Assembly (NCBI RefSeq): GCF_000374305.1
Contig: NZ_KB894100.1
Location: 159,683 to 223,682 of the forward strand
Direction: 5' to 3'
Length of the DNA: 64,000 nt
Source of the DNA: Actinomadura flavalba DSM 45200
GTDB taxonomy: Bacteria; Actinomycetota; Actinomycetes; Streptosporangiales; Streptosporangiaceae
In this document: one piece after another, positions 42,330-50,376 of the stretch
How the letters are laid out: each line of letters begins with the position of its first letter
How positions within the stretch are numbered: position 1 is the stretch's first letter
Made by a program: the position numbers and the translations under genes
The notes under the pieces: model-generated
What the model saw: the letters and a program-made list of their open reading frames with translations, nothing else
Told to the model about the DNA's origin: nothing
Database searches by the model: none

Positions 42330-43844
42330 ATGATGTTGTCCCTCGGGGTCGGCGGCCCGGCCCGCACCGCGATGACGATGGCGCAGACCGTCTTCGGCGC
42401 CGCGGACGACCTCGGCCACGGCGGGCGCGCCGCCGTCCTGGACGCCACCACCGGGCGCGGCCCCACGCACGCCCAGCTCGCCGCGCTCGTCGGCTCCGGC
42501 GCCGCCGGGCTGGCCCGCGCCGGCCTGCCGCCGGGCGGCGTCGTCGCCCTGCACCTGCCCGACGGCCCCGAGTTCGCCCTCGCGCTGCACGCGGTCGCGG
42601 CGGCGGGCCTGGTGCCGTTCCCGATCCGCGTCACCGTCCCGCCCGCCGAGCTGACCCGGCTGCTCGACGCCTCCGCCGCCGTGGCCGTCATCACCTGGCC
42701 CGTGCTGCTCGGCCTGGTCCGGCACGCCATCGAGGCGGCGCGGACGCCGCCGCGCGTGGTGTGCTTCGGCGCCGAGCCCGGAGCCGAGCCGTTCGGGGCG
42801 TTCCTGGCGGGTGGAGCGGCTCCCGACGTCGACGTGGACCCGGCGACCGGCACCGCGCTCCTGGTGTGCACGCGCGGTGCCGGCGCGCCGCCCCGGCCGG
42901 TCCGGCTCAGCCACGCCGAGGTCGTCTCGGGCATCACCCGCGTCGCGGACTCCGGCATGATCGGCGGCACCGACGTGGTCCTGTCGGGCCTGCCGCTCGC
43001 GCACGTCCTCGGCCTCAACGGGCTGCTCAACCCGGCGCTGCGCCTCGGCGCGACCGTCGTCGCGCGGCCCGGCGGCGGACGCCACGAGCTGCTGCGCGCG
43101 CTGCGCGAGTTCGGCGTCACCGTCGCGCTGCTCGACCCCGCGCAGGCCGAGGCCCTCGCCGTGGACCGCGCCACCGCCCGCTACGACCTGCCCGCCCTGC
43201 GCGCCGTCGTCGTCACCGGCGGGCCGTTCGACGCCCGCTCCGCGCGGGCCTGCGCCGAGCGGCTGCACTGCACCGTCCGGCAGGCGTACGGGCTCGCTGA
43301 GGCGGGCGGCTTCACCCACCTCAACCTGCGCGGCTGCGAGGAGGGCACCGCCGACTCGGTCGGCCGGGGCCTGCCCGGCGTCTCCTGGCGCATCGTCGAC
43401 CCGGCGACCGGCACCGACCAGGCCGCCTACCAGCCCGGCGACCTGTACGTCCGCGTGCCGGTGCCCGCCCCGGCGGCGAAGTCCCGGTGGCTTCCCGCCG
43501 GGGACGCGGCGTTCGCCGACGAGCACGGCCGCGTCTACGTCCTCGGCCGCTCCGGCGAGGGCACCCCCGAGCCGCCCGCCGATCCCGAGCGCGTCCTGGC
43601 CACGCATCCCGCCGTGCGGGACGCCGCCGTCGCGCCGGCCCCCGACATCGACCTGGGGCTCGTCCCGCACGCGTTCGTCGTGCTCGCCGAGACCCCGCGC
43701 GGCGACCTGCTGTCGTTCGTCAACGCGCAGGTCGCGCCGAGCCGCCGCGTCGCCGCCGTGCACGTCGTGGACGCGATCCCGCGCACCGACACCGGCCGCG
43801 TCCGGCGGCGCACGCTGCTGCGCAGGGCGGGGCTGACCACATGA
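42330..43844 (+). CDS. AMP-dependent synthetase/ligase homologue with degenerate catalytic motifs
   Basis: 504 aa from ATG 42330 (ATG 42333 also possible). The overall ANL fold is clear: AAAGLVPFPIRVTVPPAEL, VVLSGLPLAHVLGLNG, A5-like RQAYGLAEAGGFTHLN, the GD of A7 (WLPAGDAAFADEHGRVYVLG) and the hinge region. The phosphate-binding A3 motif, normally SSGTTGxPKG, reads LLVCTRGAGAPPRPVRLSH, and the A10 lysine is replaced (PRTDTGRVRRRTLL). Normal adenylation chemistry is therefore doubtful. It could be a regulatory or carrier-binding pseudoenzyme or a diverged acyl-AMP ligase. Confidence 0.78.
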   Translation: MMLSLGVGGPARTAMTMAQTVFGAADDLGHGGRAAVLDATTGRGPTHAQLAALVGSGAAGLARAGLPPGGVVALHLPDGPEFALALHAVAAAGLVPFPIRVTVPPAELTRLLDASAAVAVITWPVLLGLVRHAIEAARTPPRVVCFGAEPGAEPFGAFLAGGAAPDVDVDPATGTALLVCTRGAGAPPRPVRLSHAEVVSGITRVADSGMIGGTDVVLSGLPLAHVLGLNGLLNPALRLGATVVARPGGGRHELLRALREFGVTVALLDPAQAEALAVDRATARYDLPALRAVVVTGGPFDARSARACAERLHCTVRQAYGLAEAGGFTHLNLRGCEEGTADSVGRGLPGVSWRIVDPATGTDQAAYQPGDLYVRVPVPAPAAKSRWLPAGDAAFADEHGRVYVLGRSGEGTPEPPADPERVLATHPAVRDAAVAPAPDIDLGLVPHAFVVLAETPRGDLLSFVNAQVAPSRRVAAVHVVDAIPRTDTGRVRRRTLLRRAGLTT

Positions 43845-43918
43845 GCGACATGACCTACACATCCCCCTACACACATCTTCGGATGTGGTGGCAGCGGCGC
43901 CGCACCTACGTTCGGCCC

Positions 43919-44869
43919 ATGCTCGACGGACAGCTCGGCCACCCGGCCGTCTCCGCGACCACTGTCACGGAGGCGGTCCTCGCGGCGGCCCGCACCCACG
44001 CCGAACGCGGCGCGGCGCGGCCCGCCCTCATCGACCCGCACCGCGAACTCGACTACGGGCGGCTCGCGGCGTCGATCCCGGCCGCCGCGGGCGGCCTGCG
44101 CCGGCTCGGCGTCCGCACCGGCGACGTCGCCGCCATCCTCGTGACCGGCGCGTGCGACCACGCGCTCGCCGTGCACGCCGTCTCTGCGGCGGGCGCGATC
44201 CCCGCGCCGCTGCCCGCGGGCGCCGACGTCCCGGCGCTGGCCGAACTGATGAAAAAGTGCGGCGCCCGGTTCCTGCTGACCGGCGCCGCCACGGCCGCCG
44301 AGTCGCTGGCGGCGGCCGAGCGCGCCTACGTGCGGCAGGTGTTCGCGTTCGGGAACGTCCCCGGCGCGACGTCCTTCGCGCGGCTCGTGGAGGCGGGCGC
44401 ACCCCCGGTCGCCCCCGACCCCGGTCCCGAGCCGCCGCCTCCCGCCGACCCGCTGCGCGATCTCGCGCTGCACCTGTGCGATCCACCGGAGGGGATCACC
44501 CACGCCGAGCGTTTCGCCGACCTGCACCGTCTCGGTGCCACGGTCGGGCTCGGCGTGGATGACGTTCTGGCCTGCCGCCCCGGCGACTGTTCGTCCGCCG
44601 TGTGGGCCGGGCTGGTGGACCTGTGCCTCACGCACGGCGCGACGCTCGCGACCGTCGAGGGGCCGGGCCTGCCCGAGCTGCTGGCCGAGGTCGGCCGCCG
44701 CCGGGCGACGATGGCGGTGGTGACTCCCGCCGATCTGCGGGCGCTGGACGCCGGTACCGCCGAACTTCCGGTGGGCGGCGTGCGGCTCCTGGTGACGGGC
44801 CGTCCCGATCGTGACACGCTCGCGGCCTGCCGCGTGCGGCACGGCTGGACGGTCGTTCCGCTGGGCTGA
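43919..44869 (+). CDS. Truncated, degenerate AMP-ligase-like protein
   Basis: 316 aa from ATG 43919, which has TACGTT (43907-43912) 6 nt upstream; ATG 43841, overlapping the previous stop, is possible but adds an unlikely leader containing operator-like sequence. It starts like an ANL N-terminal domain (ALIDPHRELDYGRLAASIPA, GVRTGDVAAILVTGACDHAL, AVHAVSAAGAIPAPLPAG). The A3 site reads LHLCDPPEGITHAERFADLH, and the protein ends before the A5-A10 region. With the preceding gene it forms a pair of noncanonical ligase homologues. Confidence 0.68.
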   Translation: MLDGQLGHPAVSATTVTEAVLAAARTHAERGAARPALIDPHRELDYGRLAASIPAAAGGLRRLGVRTGDVAAILVTGACDHALAVHAVSAAGAIPAPLPAGADVPALAELMKKCGARFLLTGAATAAESLAAAERAYVRQVFAFGNVPGATSFARLVEAGAPPVAPDPGPEPPPPADPLRDLALHLCDPPEGITHAERFADLHRLGATVGLGVDDVLACRPGDCSSAVWAGLVDLCLTHGATLATVEGPGLPELLAEVGRRRATMAVVTPADLRALDAGTAELPVGGVRLLVTGRPDRDTLAACRVRHGWTVVPLG

Positions 44870-44904
44870 CTTCCTCCGCCGCGGGGGGCGGCGGGGGAGG
44901 TCAG
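44866..44904. terminator. Terminator between the ligase-like and aldehyde dehydrogenase genes
   Basis: A 17-bp stem with G-U wobbles (CTGACTTCCTCCGCCGC at 44866-44882 with GCGGCGGGGGAGGTCAG at 44888-44904), followed by CCCTCCTTTT. It includes the ligase stop codon and separates convergent genes. Confidence 0.7.
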
Positions 44905-44913
44905 CCCTCCTTT

Positions 44914-46347
44914 TCACGACGGGCGCGGGATCGCCTTGTACTCCAGGTACGGGGACACTCCCTCGGGCCCGAGTTCGCGGCCCAGGCCGCTGTCCTTGTA
45001 GCCGCCGAACGGGGTGTTGGGGTCCAGCACGTACAGGTTCACGCCGCAGCTCCCGGTGCGGACTCGGCGGGCGACCTCGACGCCGTGGGCGACGTCGGCC
45101 GTCCACACCGACCCGCCGAGGCCGTAGTCGCTGTCGTTGGCGATGCGGACGGCGTCGTCCTCGTCGTCGTAGGGGATGAGCGCGAGGACGGGCCCGAAGA
45201 TCTCCTCGCGGGCGACGCGCATGTCGTTGGAGACGTCGCCGAACAGGGTCGGCGTGACGTACCAGCCCCGGTCGTGCGGGCGGGACAGGCCCCCGGTGAT
45301 GATCTTGGCGCCTTCCTCCTGGCCGATCCGGATGTAGCCCTCGACGCGTTCCCGCTGCCGCCGGGCGACCAGCGGGCCGATCTCGGTGCCGTAGTCGGCG
45401 GGGTCACCGACGGCCAGGCCGCCGACCATCGCGGCGAGCGCGTCCGCGACCTCGTCGTAGCGGGCGCGCGGCGCGAGGATGCGGGTCTGCGCGGCGCACG
45501 CCTCGCCGTTGTTCATCAGCGACGCCATCTTCAGGCCCTCGACGGTGGCGGCGAGGTCGGCGTCGGGCAGGATGATCGCGGCGGACTTGCCGCCGAGTTC
45601 CAGCGTGCACGCCTTGAGCCGTTCCCCGCACACCGCGCCGATCCTGCGTCCGGCGTCGGTGGAGCCGGTGAACGCGACCTTGTCGACGCCGGGGTGCGCG
45701 ACGAGGTGCGCGCCGACCTCCCGGCCCGCCGGGACGATGTTGACGACGCCGTCCGGCACGCCCGCCTCGCGAATCCACTCCGCGAGCAGGAAGCCGTCCA
45801 GCGGCGCCTCCGGCGACGGTTTGGCGACGACCGTGCACCCGGCGACGAGGGCGGGGGCGAGCTTGAGCATCAGCGTGAACTGCGGGACGTTCCACGGGTA
45901 GATCGCGGCGACGACGCCGACGGGCTCGCGGGTGACGGTGACCGGGCCGAGCATGCCCGCGCGCTCCTCCTCCCAGGTGAACGACGCGGCGAGGTCGGCG
46001 TGGTACTGGAGCACCATCTGCGGCAGCGCGGCCTGCCCGAAGATCGAGAACAGGATGGGGGAGCCCATCTCGGCCGTGACGAGGTCGGCCATCTCCTGCT
46101 GCCGTTCGGCGTAGATCGCCGCCAGCCGGCCGATGATCTCCGCGCGTTCGGCGGGCGTCATGCGGGGCCAGGGGCCGTGGTCGAAGGCGTGCCGGGCGGC
46201 GGCGACGGCGGCGTCGATGTCGGCCGCCGTGCCGTCCGGGACGCGCCCGACGACCTCTTCGGTGTGCGGGGAGACGACGTCGATCGTCCCGGTCCCGGAG
46301 GGGGCGGTCCAGTCGCCGCCGATGAACAGCCGGTCGTGCTCGCGCAT
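44914..46347 (-). CDS. NAD(P)-dependent aldehyde dehydrogenase
   Basis: 477 aa, full length. YPWNVPQF and KPSPEAP cofactor segments, FTGSTDAGRRIG, catalytic Glu250 in LELGGKSA and nucleophile Cys284 in NNGEACAAQTR; C-terminal FGGYKDSGLGRELGPEG. It oxidises an aldehyde to the acid; the substrate is not deducible. Monocistronic. The upstream region (46348-46465) is shared with the divergent DsbA-like gene. Confidence 0.94.
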   Translation of the reverse strand: MREHDRLFIGGDWTAPSGTGTIDVVSPHTEEVVGRVPDGTAADIDAAVAAARHAFDHGPWPRMTPAERAEIIGRLAAIYAERQQEMADLVTAEMGSPILFSIFGQAALPQMVLQYHADLAASFTWEEERAGMLGPVTVTREPVGVVAAIYPWNVPQFTLMLKLAPALVAGCTVVAKPSPEAPLDGFLLAEWIREAGVPDGVVNIVPAGREVGAHLVAHPGVDKVAFTGSTDAGRRIGAVCGERLKACTLELGGKSAAIILPDADLAATVEGLKMASLMNNGEACAAQTRILAPRARYDEVADALAAMVGGLAVGDPADYGTEIGPLVARRQRERVEGYIRIGQEEGAKIITGGLSRPHDRGWYVTPTLFGDVSNDMRVAREEIFGPVLALIPYDDEDDAVRIANDSDYGLGGSVWTADVAHGVEVARRVRTGSCGVNLYVLDPNTPFGGYKDSGLGRELGPEGVSPYLEYKAIPRPS

Positions 46348-46465
46348 CGCTCTCCTCGATCAATTGACCGAATGCTTGCTTGGCTCAGCATGGCACGGCC
46401 GCCCCGGGCACCGCCAGGGTCGGATGAGACTGCCGTCTCATCCGAACGCGGGGTAGAGAGGGTCC

Positions 46466-47083
46466 ATGACTCCTGTGCGGACCGCCGACCTGTACTTCGA
46501 CCCGTCCTGTCCCTACACCTGGCTGACCTCCCGCTGGCTGCTCGACGTCGCCGCGCACCGCGACGTCGAGATCCGCTGGCGCATCCTCAGCCTGTCCGTC
46601 CTCAACGAGCACCTCGACGAGGACCCGGAGGGCGACACCGAGGGCTACCTCTGGTACCCGGTCCGCCTCGCGGCGGCGGTCGAGGCCGGGCACGGGCAGG
46701 CCGCGCTGGGCCGCTTCTACACCGCGCTGGGCGAGCGCATCCACCGCGAGGACGGCTGGTCCGACGATACCTTCCCCGCCGCGCTGGAGGACGCCGGGCT
46801 GCCCCGCGACCTCGCCAACGCCGCCGGGGACGCGGCGTGGGAACCGGCCGTCCGCGCGTCGACGGCCGAGGGCGTCGCGCTGGTCGGCAAGGACGTCGGC
46901 AGCCCCATCATCGCGACCACCACCGACACCGGCGACCCGGTCGCGTTCTTCGGCCCGGTCGTCTCCGCCATCCCGCGCGGCGAGGCGGCGCTGCGGCTGT
47001 GGGACGGCGTCCGGCTCGCCGCGTCCGTCGCCACGTTCAACGAGCTGAAGGTCCACCCGCGCGGGAAGCCCGACCCGTCCTAG
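46466..47083 (+). CDS. DsbA-family oxidoreductase, Rv2466c-like (mycothiol-dependent type)
   Basis: 205 aa with no signal peptide, so cytoplasmic. The sequence follows mycobacterial Rv2466c closely: LYFDPSCPYTWLTSRWLLDV, ILSLSVLNEHLDEDPEG, YTALGERIH, ALVGKDVGSPI, VAFFGPVVSAIPRGEAALRL and FNELK near the end. Rv2466c is a mycothiol-dependent nitroreductase/thiol oxidoreductase with a CPWC site. Here the site is CPYT (Cys15 to Thr18), keeping only the first cysteine, which suits a monothiol mechanism. Its stop shares CTAG with the convergent deaminase stop. Confidence 0.85.
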   Translation: MTPVRTADLYFDPSCPYTWLTSRWLLDVAAHRDVEIRWRILSLSVLNEHLDEDPEGDTEGYLWYPVRLAAAVEAGHGQAALGRFYTALGERIHREDGWSDDTFPAALEDAGLPRDLANAAGDAAWEPAVRASTAEGVALVGKDVGSPIIATTTDTGDPVAFFGPVVSAIPRGEAALRLWDGVRLAASVATFNELKVHPRGKPDPS

Positions 47084-47544
47084 TCGAGCAGGTGCCGGTT
47101 GGGGCGGCGGGCGCGGTCGGCGAGCTCGGGGAGCTCGCGGAGTTCGACGCCCGCCGCGAGCAGGCGGACGGCTCCGGTCGCCGCGACGAACAGGTCCGGT
47201 TCGGACCACGCCTGCACGACGCGGGGGAGGCCCGCCGCCAGGATCAGGTCGGCGCAGGGAGAGGGCCGGGAGGCGCGGCGCCCGCAGGGTTCGAGGCTGC
47301 TGTAGATCGTCGCGTCGCGCAGCGCGGGGGAGGGGCCGAGCTTGGCCAGCGCCGCCTCCTCCGCGTGGTCGCGCGGGCCGGACTCGCGCGAGTACCCGCG
47401 CGCCAGCTCCGTCCCGTCCGCCGCGACGATCACGGCGCCGACCGAGAACGCCGTCTCCGACGGCGGGCAGAGCGCGGCCAGGTCGCAGGCCAGGCCCAGC
47501 CAGTACGGGTCGCCCGCCGGGCCGGGCGGCGGGCCGTCAGCCAC
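47080..47544 (-). CDS. RibD-type zinc deaminase, stand-alone
   Basis: 154 aa with zinc ligands in RDHAEEAAL (HAE, with the proton-shuttling Glu) and PCGRRASRPSPC (PCxxRxxxxxPC), the spacing of the RibD deaminase domain. It overlaps the reductase gene by 8 nt. The two together make up the two halves of bifunctional RibD, which deaminates and reduces the riboflavin pyrimidine intermediate. An antibiotic or secondary-metabolism role is also possible. Confidence 0.85.
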   Translation of the reverse strand: MADGPPPGPAGDPYWLGLACDLAALCPPSETAFSVGAVIVAADGTELARGYSRESGPRDHAEEAALAKLGPSPALRDATIYSSLEPCGRRASRPSPCADLILAAGLPRVVQAWSEPDLFVAATGAVRLLAAGVELRELPELADRARRPNRHLLD

Positions 47545-48232
47545 GGGCGCCGCCGATCAGGTAGCGCAGCAGCGCCAGGTCCCCGATGCGGGTCACCTCG
47601 CCCAGCCGCATCGGACGCGCCGGGCTCTGCGGGAACACGCCCGGCCCGACGAAGCGCGGCGCGGACGGGTCACCGATGAGGAACGGCGCGACGACCAGGT
47701 GCAGTTCGTCGGCCAGCCCCTCGGTGAGGAACCGGGTGTGCACCGCGCCGCCGCCCTCCACCATCAGCCGCCGCACGCCCCGCCCCGCCAGGTCGGCCAG
47801 CAGATACGGCAGGCTCACCGGGTCGCCCGCCGCGACCACCTCGGCCCGGTCACCGAGCCGCGCGGCCGTGCCGCCGGCCGCCGCCGGCGTCGTGTAGACG
47901 ATCTTGGGGACGTCGCCGTGCGTGAAGAACCGCGACCCGGGATCGAGGTCGCCCGTCGCCGTGATCGTCACCTTCGTCAGGTCGCCGGGCATCCCGCGCG
48001 CGACGCGCCGCTGACGGCGGGCGTCCGACCGCAGCGTCAGCTTCGGGTCGTCGGCCCGGACGGTGCCCGCCCCGACGAGGATCGCGTCGCACGTCGCCCG
48101 CACCCCGTCCACCCGGTCGAAGTCGGCGGCGCTGGACAGCCGCAGCCGCTCGGGCGAGGAGTCGTCGATGTACCCGTCCGCCGACATGGCGCAGCTCAGC
48201 AGGACGTAGGGGCGTTCGCTCACGCGGGTCAA
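47537..48232 (-). CDS. RibD C-terminal-type pyrimidine reductase (dihydrofolate-reductase fold)
   Basis: 231 aa. VLLSCAMSADGYIDD start, DAILVGAGTVRADDPKLTLR, and RRLMVEGGGAVHTRFLTEGL near the NADPH site are hallmarks of the 5-amino-6-ribosylaminouracil reductase family. It precedes the deaminase gene and overlaps it by 8 nt, so the two are translated together. GTG 48223 is an alternative start. Confidence 0.88.
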   Translation of the reverse strand: MTRVSERPYVLLSCAMSADGYIDDSSPERLRLSSAADFDRVDGVRATCDAILVGAGTVRADDPKLTLRSDARRQRRVARGMPGDLTKVTITATGDLDPGSRFFTHGDVPKIVYTTPAAAGGTAARLGDRAEVVAAGDPVSLPYLLADLAGRGVRRLMVEGGGAVHTRFLTEGLADELHLVVAPFLIGDPSAPRFVGPGVFPQSPARPMRLGEVTRIGDLALLRYLIGGARG

Positions 48233-48250
48233 CCTACTGGAGTGCGCGGC

Positions 48251-49156
48251 TCACGCCCGGCAGGTCGGGATCTTTCCGTCGTTGTACTCGGCCATCTCCA
48301 GCATCGCGGTCATCACGTCCAGCGCGGCGCCGAGCGGTTCGCCGCGTTCCTCCGAGTACGCGCGGTGCAGGTTGCCCACCAGGCGTTCGGGGTCGGTCCA
48401 GGCCGCGAAGGGGCCGAGGTCGGCGGCGCGGGCCGTCTCCAGCGGCGGACGGCCCGCCGCGACGCCGTCCCGCGCCAGCGCCTGAATCCACCGCAGGTAC
48501 TCCTCCGTCGGGCCGAACACCTCCGGGCCGCACAGCGGGCCGTGACCCGGGACGATCGTCTCCGCGCCGAGCGCGCGCAGCTCCGCGAGCGCGTCCAGCA
48601 GGCCCTGGATCGACCCGACCGCCACGAACGGCGTCCCGCCGTTGAAGACGAGGTCGCCCGCGAACAGCACGCCCCGCTCGGGAATCCACGCCACGGCGTC
48701 GCCGGTGGTGTGCGCGACGCCCGGATGGATCAGCTCGATCGCCAGGTCGCCCGCGTGCAGGGTGAGCCGGTCGGTGAACGTCACGTCGGGGCCGACGATC
48801 TCGATCGCGCCCCACTCCACGTCCGGCCAGATCTGCGTCAGCAGCAGGCCCTGCTCGGCGATCTGCGGCGCCGCGTTCGCGTGCGCGACGATCGTCGCGT
48901 CGCGGAAGAACGCGTTGCCGTAGGTGTGGTCGCCGTGGAAGTGCGTGTTCACCAGCACGCGCGGCGGCAGCGGCGTCACCCCCTCGATGGCGGCGCGCAG
49001 CGCGCGGGCGCGCCGCTCGGTCGCCGCCGTGTCGATCACCGTGACCGCGTCCGGCCCGACGACGAACCCGGCGTTGCTGAGGCACCAGGTGCCGTCGGGC
49101 TGGACGAAGGCGTACACGTCGTCGGCGATCCGCGTGGTCTGAGGGGGCGGTGTCAT
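48251..49156 (-). CDS. Metallo-beta-lactamase-fold hydrolase
   Basis: 301 aa from ATG 49156 with GAGGAAC just upstream. Zinc motif HFHGDH at 72-77, AGDLVFNGGTPF third ligand region and VPGHGPLCG last His. N-terminal CLSNAGFVVG matches the SoxH/quinoprotein-relay-like group. Substrate unknown. Confidence 0.85.
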   Translation of the reverse strand: MTPPPQTTRIADDVYAFVQPDGTWCLSNAGFVVGPDAVTVIDTAATERRARALRAAIEGVTPLPPRVLVNTHFHGDHTYGNAFFRDATIVAHANAAPQIAEQGLLLTQIWPDVEWGAIEIVGPDVTFTDRLTLHAGDLAIELIHPGVAHTTGDAVAWIPERGVLFAGDLVFNGGTPFVAVGSIQGLLDALAELRALGAETIVPGHGPLCGPEVFGPTEEYLRWIQALARDGVAAGRPPLETARAADLGPFAAWTDPERLVGNLHRAYSEERGEPLGAALDVMTAMLEMAEYNDGKIPTCRA

Positions 49157-49242
49157 GTTCCTCACCGTAGAGGGACGCTTTGCGGCGTACCGGCGTTTCT
49201 GCCACGCGTGTGTCGGTGGCCGCCTCTAGGGTTGCGTGCGAC

Positions 49243-50376
49243 ATGCGCTTCCTCCACACGTCCGACTGGCATCTGGGCCGCGCGTTCCACCGCGAGGATC
49301 TGCTCGGCGCCCAGGCCGCCTTCGCCGACCACCTGCTCGCCACCGTCCGCGACGAACGCGTCGACTGCGTCCTGGTCTCCGGCGACGTCTACGACCGCGC
49401 CCTCCCGCCGGTCGACGCGGTGCGGCTGTTCGACGAGACCCTGGCCCGGCTCGCCGCGCGCGACGTCCGCGTCGTGCTCATCGCCGGCAACCACGACTCC
49501 ACGCGCCGCCTCGGGTTCGGGTCGGCGCTCATGGACGCGGCGGGCGTGCACGTCCGCACGTCGTTCGCCGCTGTCGGCGAACCCGTCGTCATCGACGGCG
49601 TCGCGGTCTACGGCGTCCCCTACCTCGAACCCGAACTCGTCCGCGCCCCCTGGGAACTGGACGAACGCGGGCACACCGCCGCGCTCACCGAGGCGATGCG
49701 CCGCGTCCGCGCCGACCTGGCCACCCGGCCCGGCACCCGGTCGGTCGTGCTCGCGCACGCGTTCGTCACCGGCGGCGAGGCCAGCGACAGCGAGCGCGAC
49801 ATCAGCGTCGGCGGCGCCGCGCACGTGCCCGCGTCGGTGTTCGACGGCGTCGACTACGCCGCCCTCGGCCACCTGCACGGACGGCAGCGCATGACCGACC
49901 GCGTCCGCTACTCGGGCTCGCCGCTGGCGTACTCCTTCTCCGAGACCCGGCACGTCAAGGGCTCGTGGCTGGTCGATCTGGCCGCCGACGGCACGGTGTC
50001 GGCCGAGTTCGCGGAGGCGCCCGTCCCGCGCCGCCTCGCCCGGCTGCACGGCGACCTGGACGACCTGCTCGCGGACCCCCGGCACGACGCCGTCGAGGAC
50101 CACTGGCTCCAGGTCACGCTGACCGACCCCGACCGGCCGTCCGCCGCCATGGAACGGCTGCGCCGCCGGTTCCCGCACACGCTCGTCCTCGCCTACGAGC
50201 CGCGCGGCACCGACCGGCCGCACCGCTCCTGGACCGAGCGCACCCGGGAACGGTCGCCGCTCGACCTCGCGGGCGACTTCGTCACCGAGGTCACCGGCGC
50301 CGTCCCCGCGCCGCGCGAGGCGGCGCTGCTGCACGAGGCGTTCGAGGACGTCCGCGCCAAGGAGGCCCGCGCGTGA
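49243..50376 (+). CDS. sbcD: Exonuclease subunit SbcD
   Basis: 377 aa. The Mre11-type phosphoesterase motifs are all visible: MRFLHTSDWHLG, VSGDVYDRALPP, IAGNHDSTRRL, VVLAHAFVTGG and AALGHLHGRQR. It forms the SbcCD nuclease that cleaves hairpins and protein-blocked DNA ends. Coupled to sbcC by a GTGA overlap. A TAGGGT -10-like element lies about 10 nt before the ATG. Confidence 0.95.
   Translation: MRFLHTSDWHLGRAFHREDLLGAQAAFADHLLATVRDERVDCVLVSGDVYDRALPPVDAVRLFDETLARLAARDVRVVLIAGNHDSTRRLGFGSALMDAAGVHVRTSFAAVGEPVVIDGVAVYGVPYLEPELVRAPWELDERGHTAALTEAMRRVRADLATRPGTRSVVLAHAFVTGGEASDSERDISVGGAAHVPASVFDGVDYAALGHLHGRQRMTDRVRYSGSPLAYSFSETRHVKGSWLVDLAADGTVSAEFAEAPVPRRLARLHGDLDDLLADPRHDAVEDHWLQVTLTDPDRPSAAMERLRRRFPHTLVLAYEPRGTDRPHRSWTERTRERSPLDLAGDFVTEVTGAVPAPREAALLHEAFEDVRAKEARA

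Noticed and set aside
43841..43918. Start of the second ligase-like gene at ATG 43841
   Set aside because: Although it overlaps the upstream stop, the extra 26 residues are encoded by the operator-like ACACA repeats and look noncoding; ATG 43919 has a promoter element at leaderless distance.
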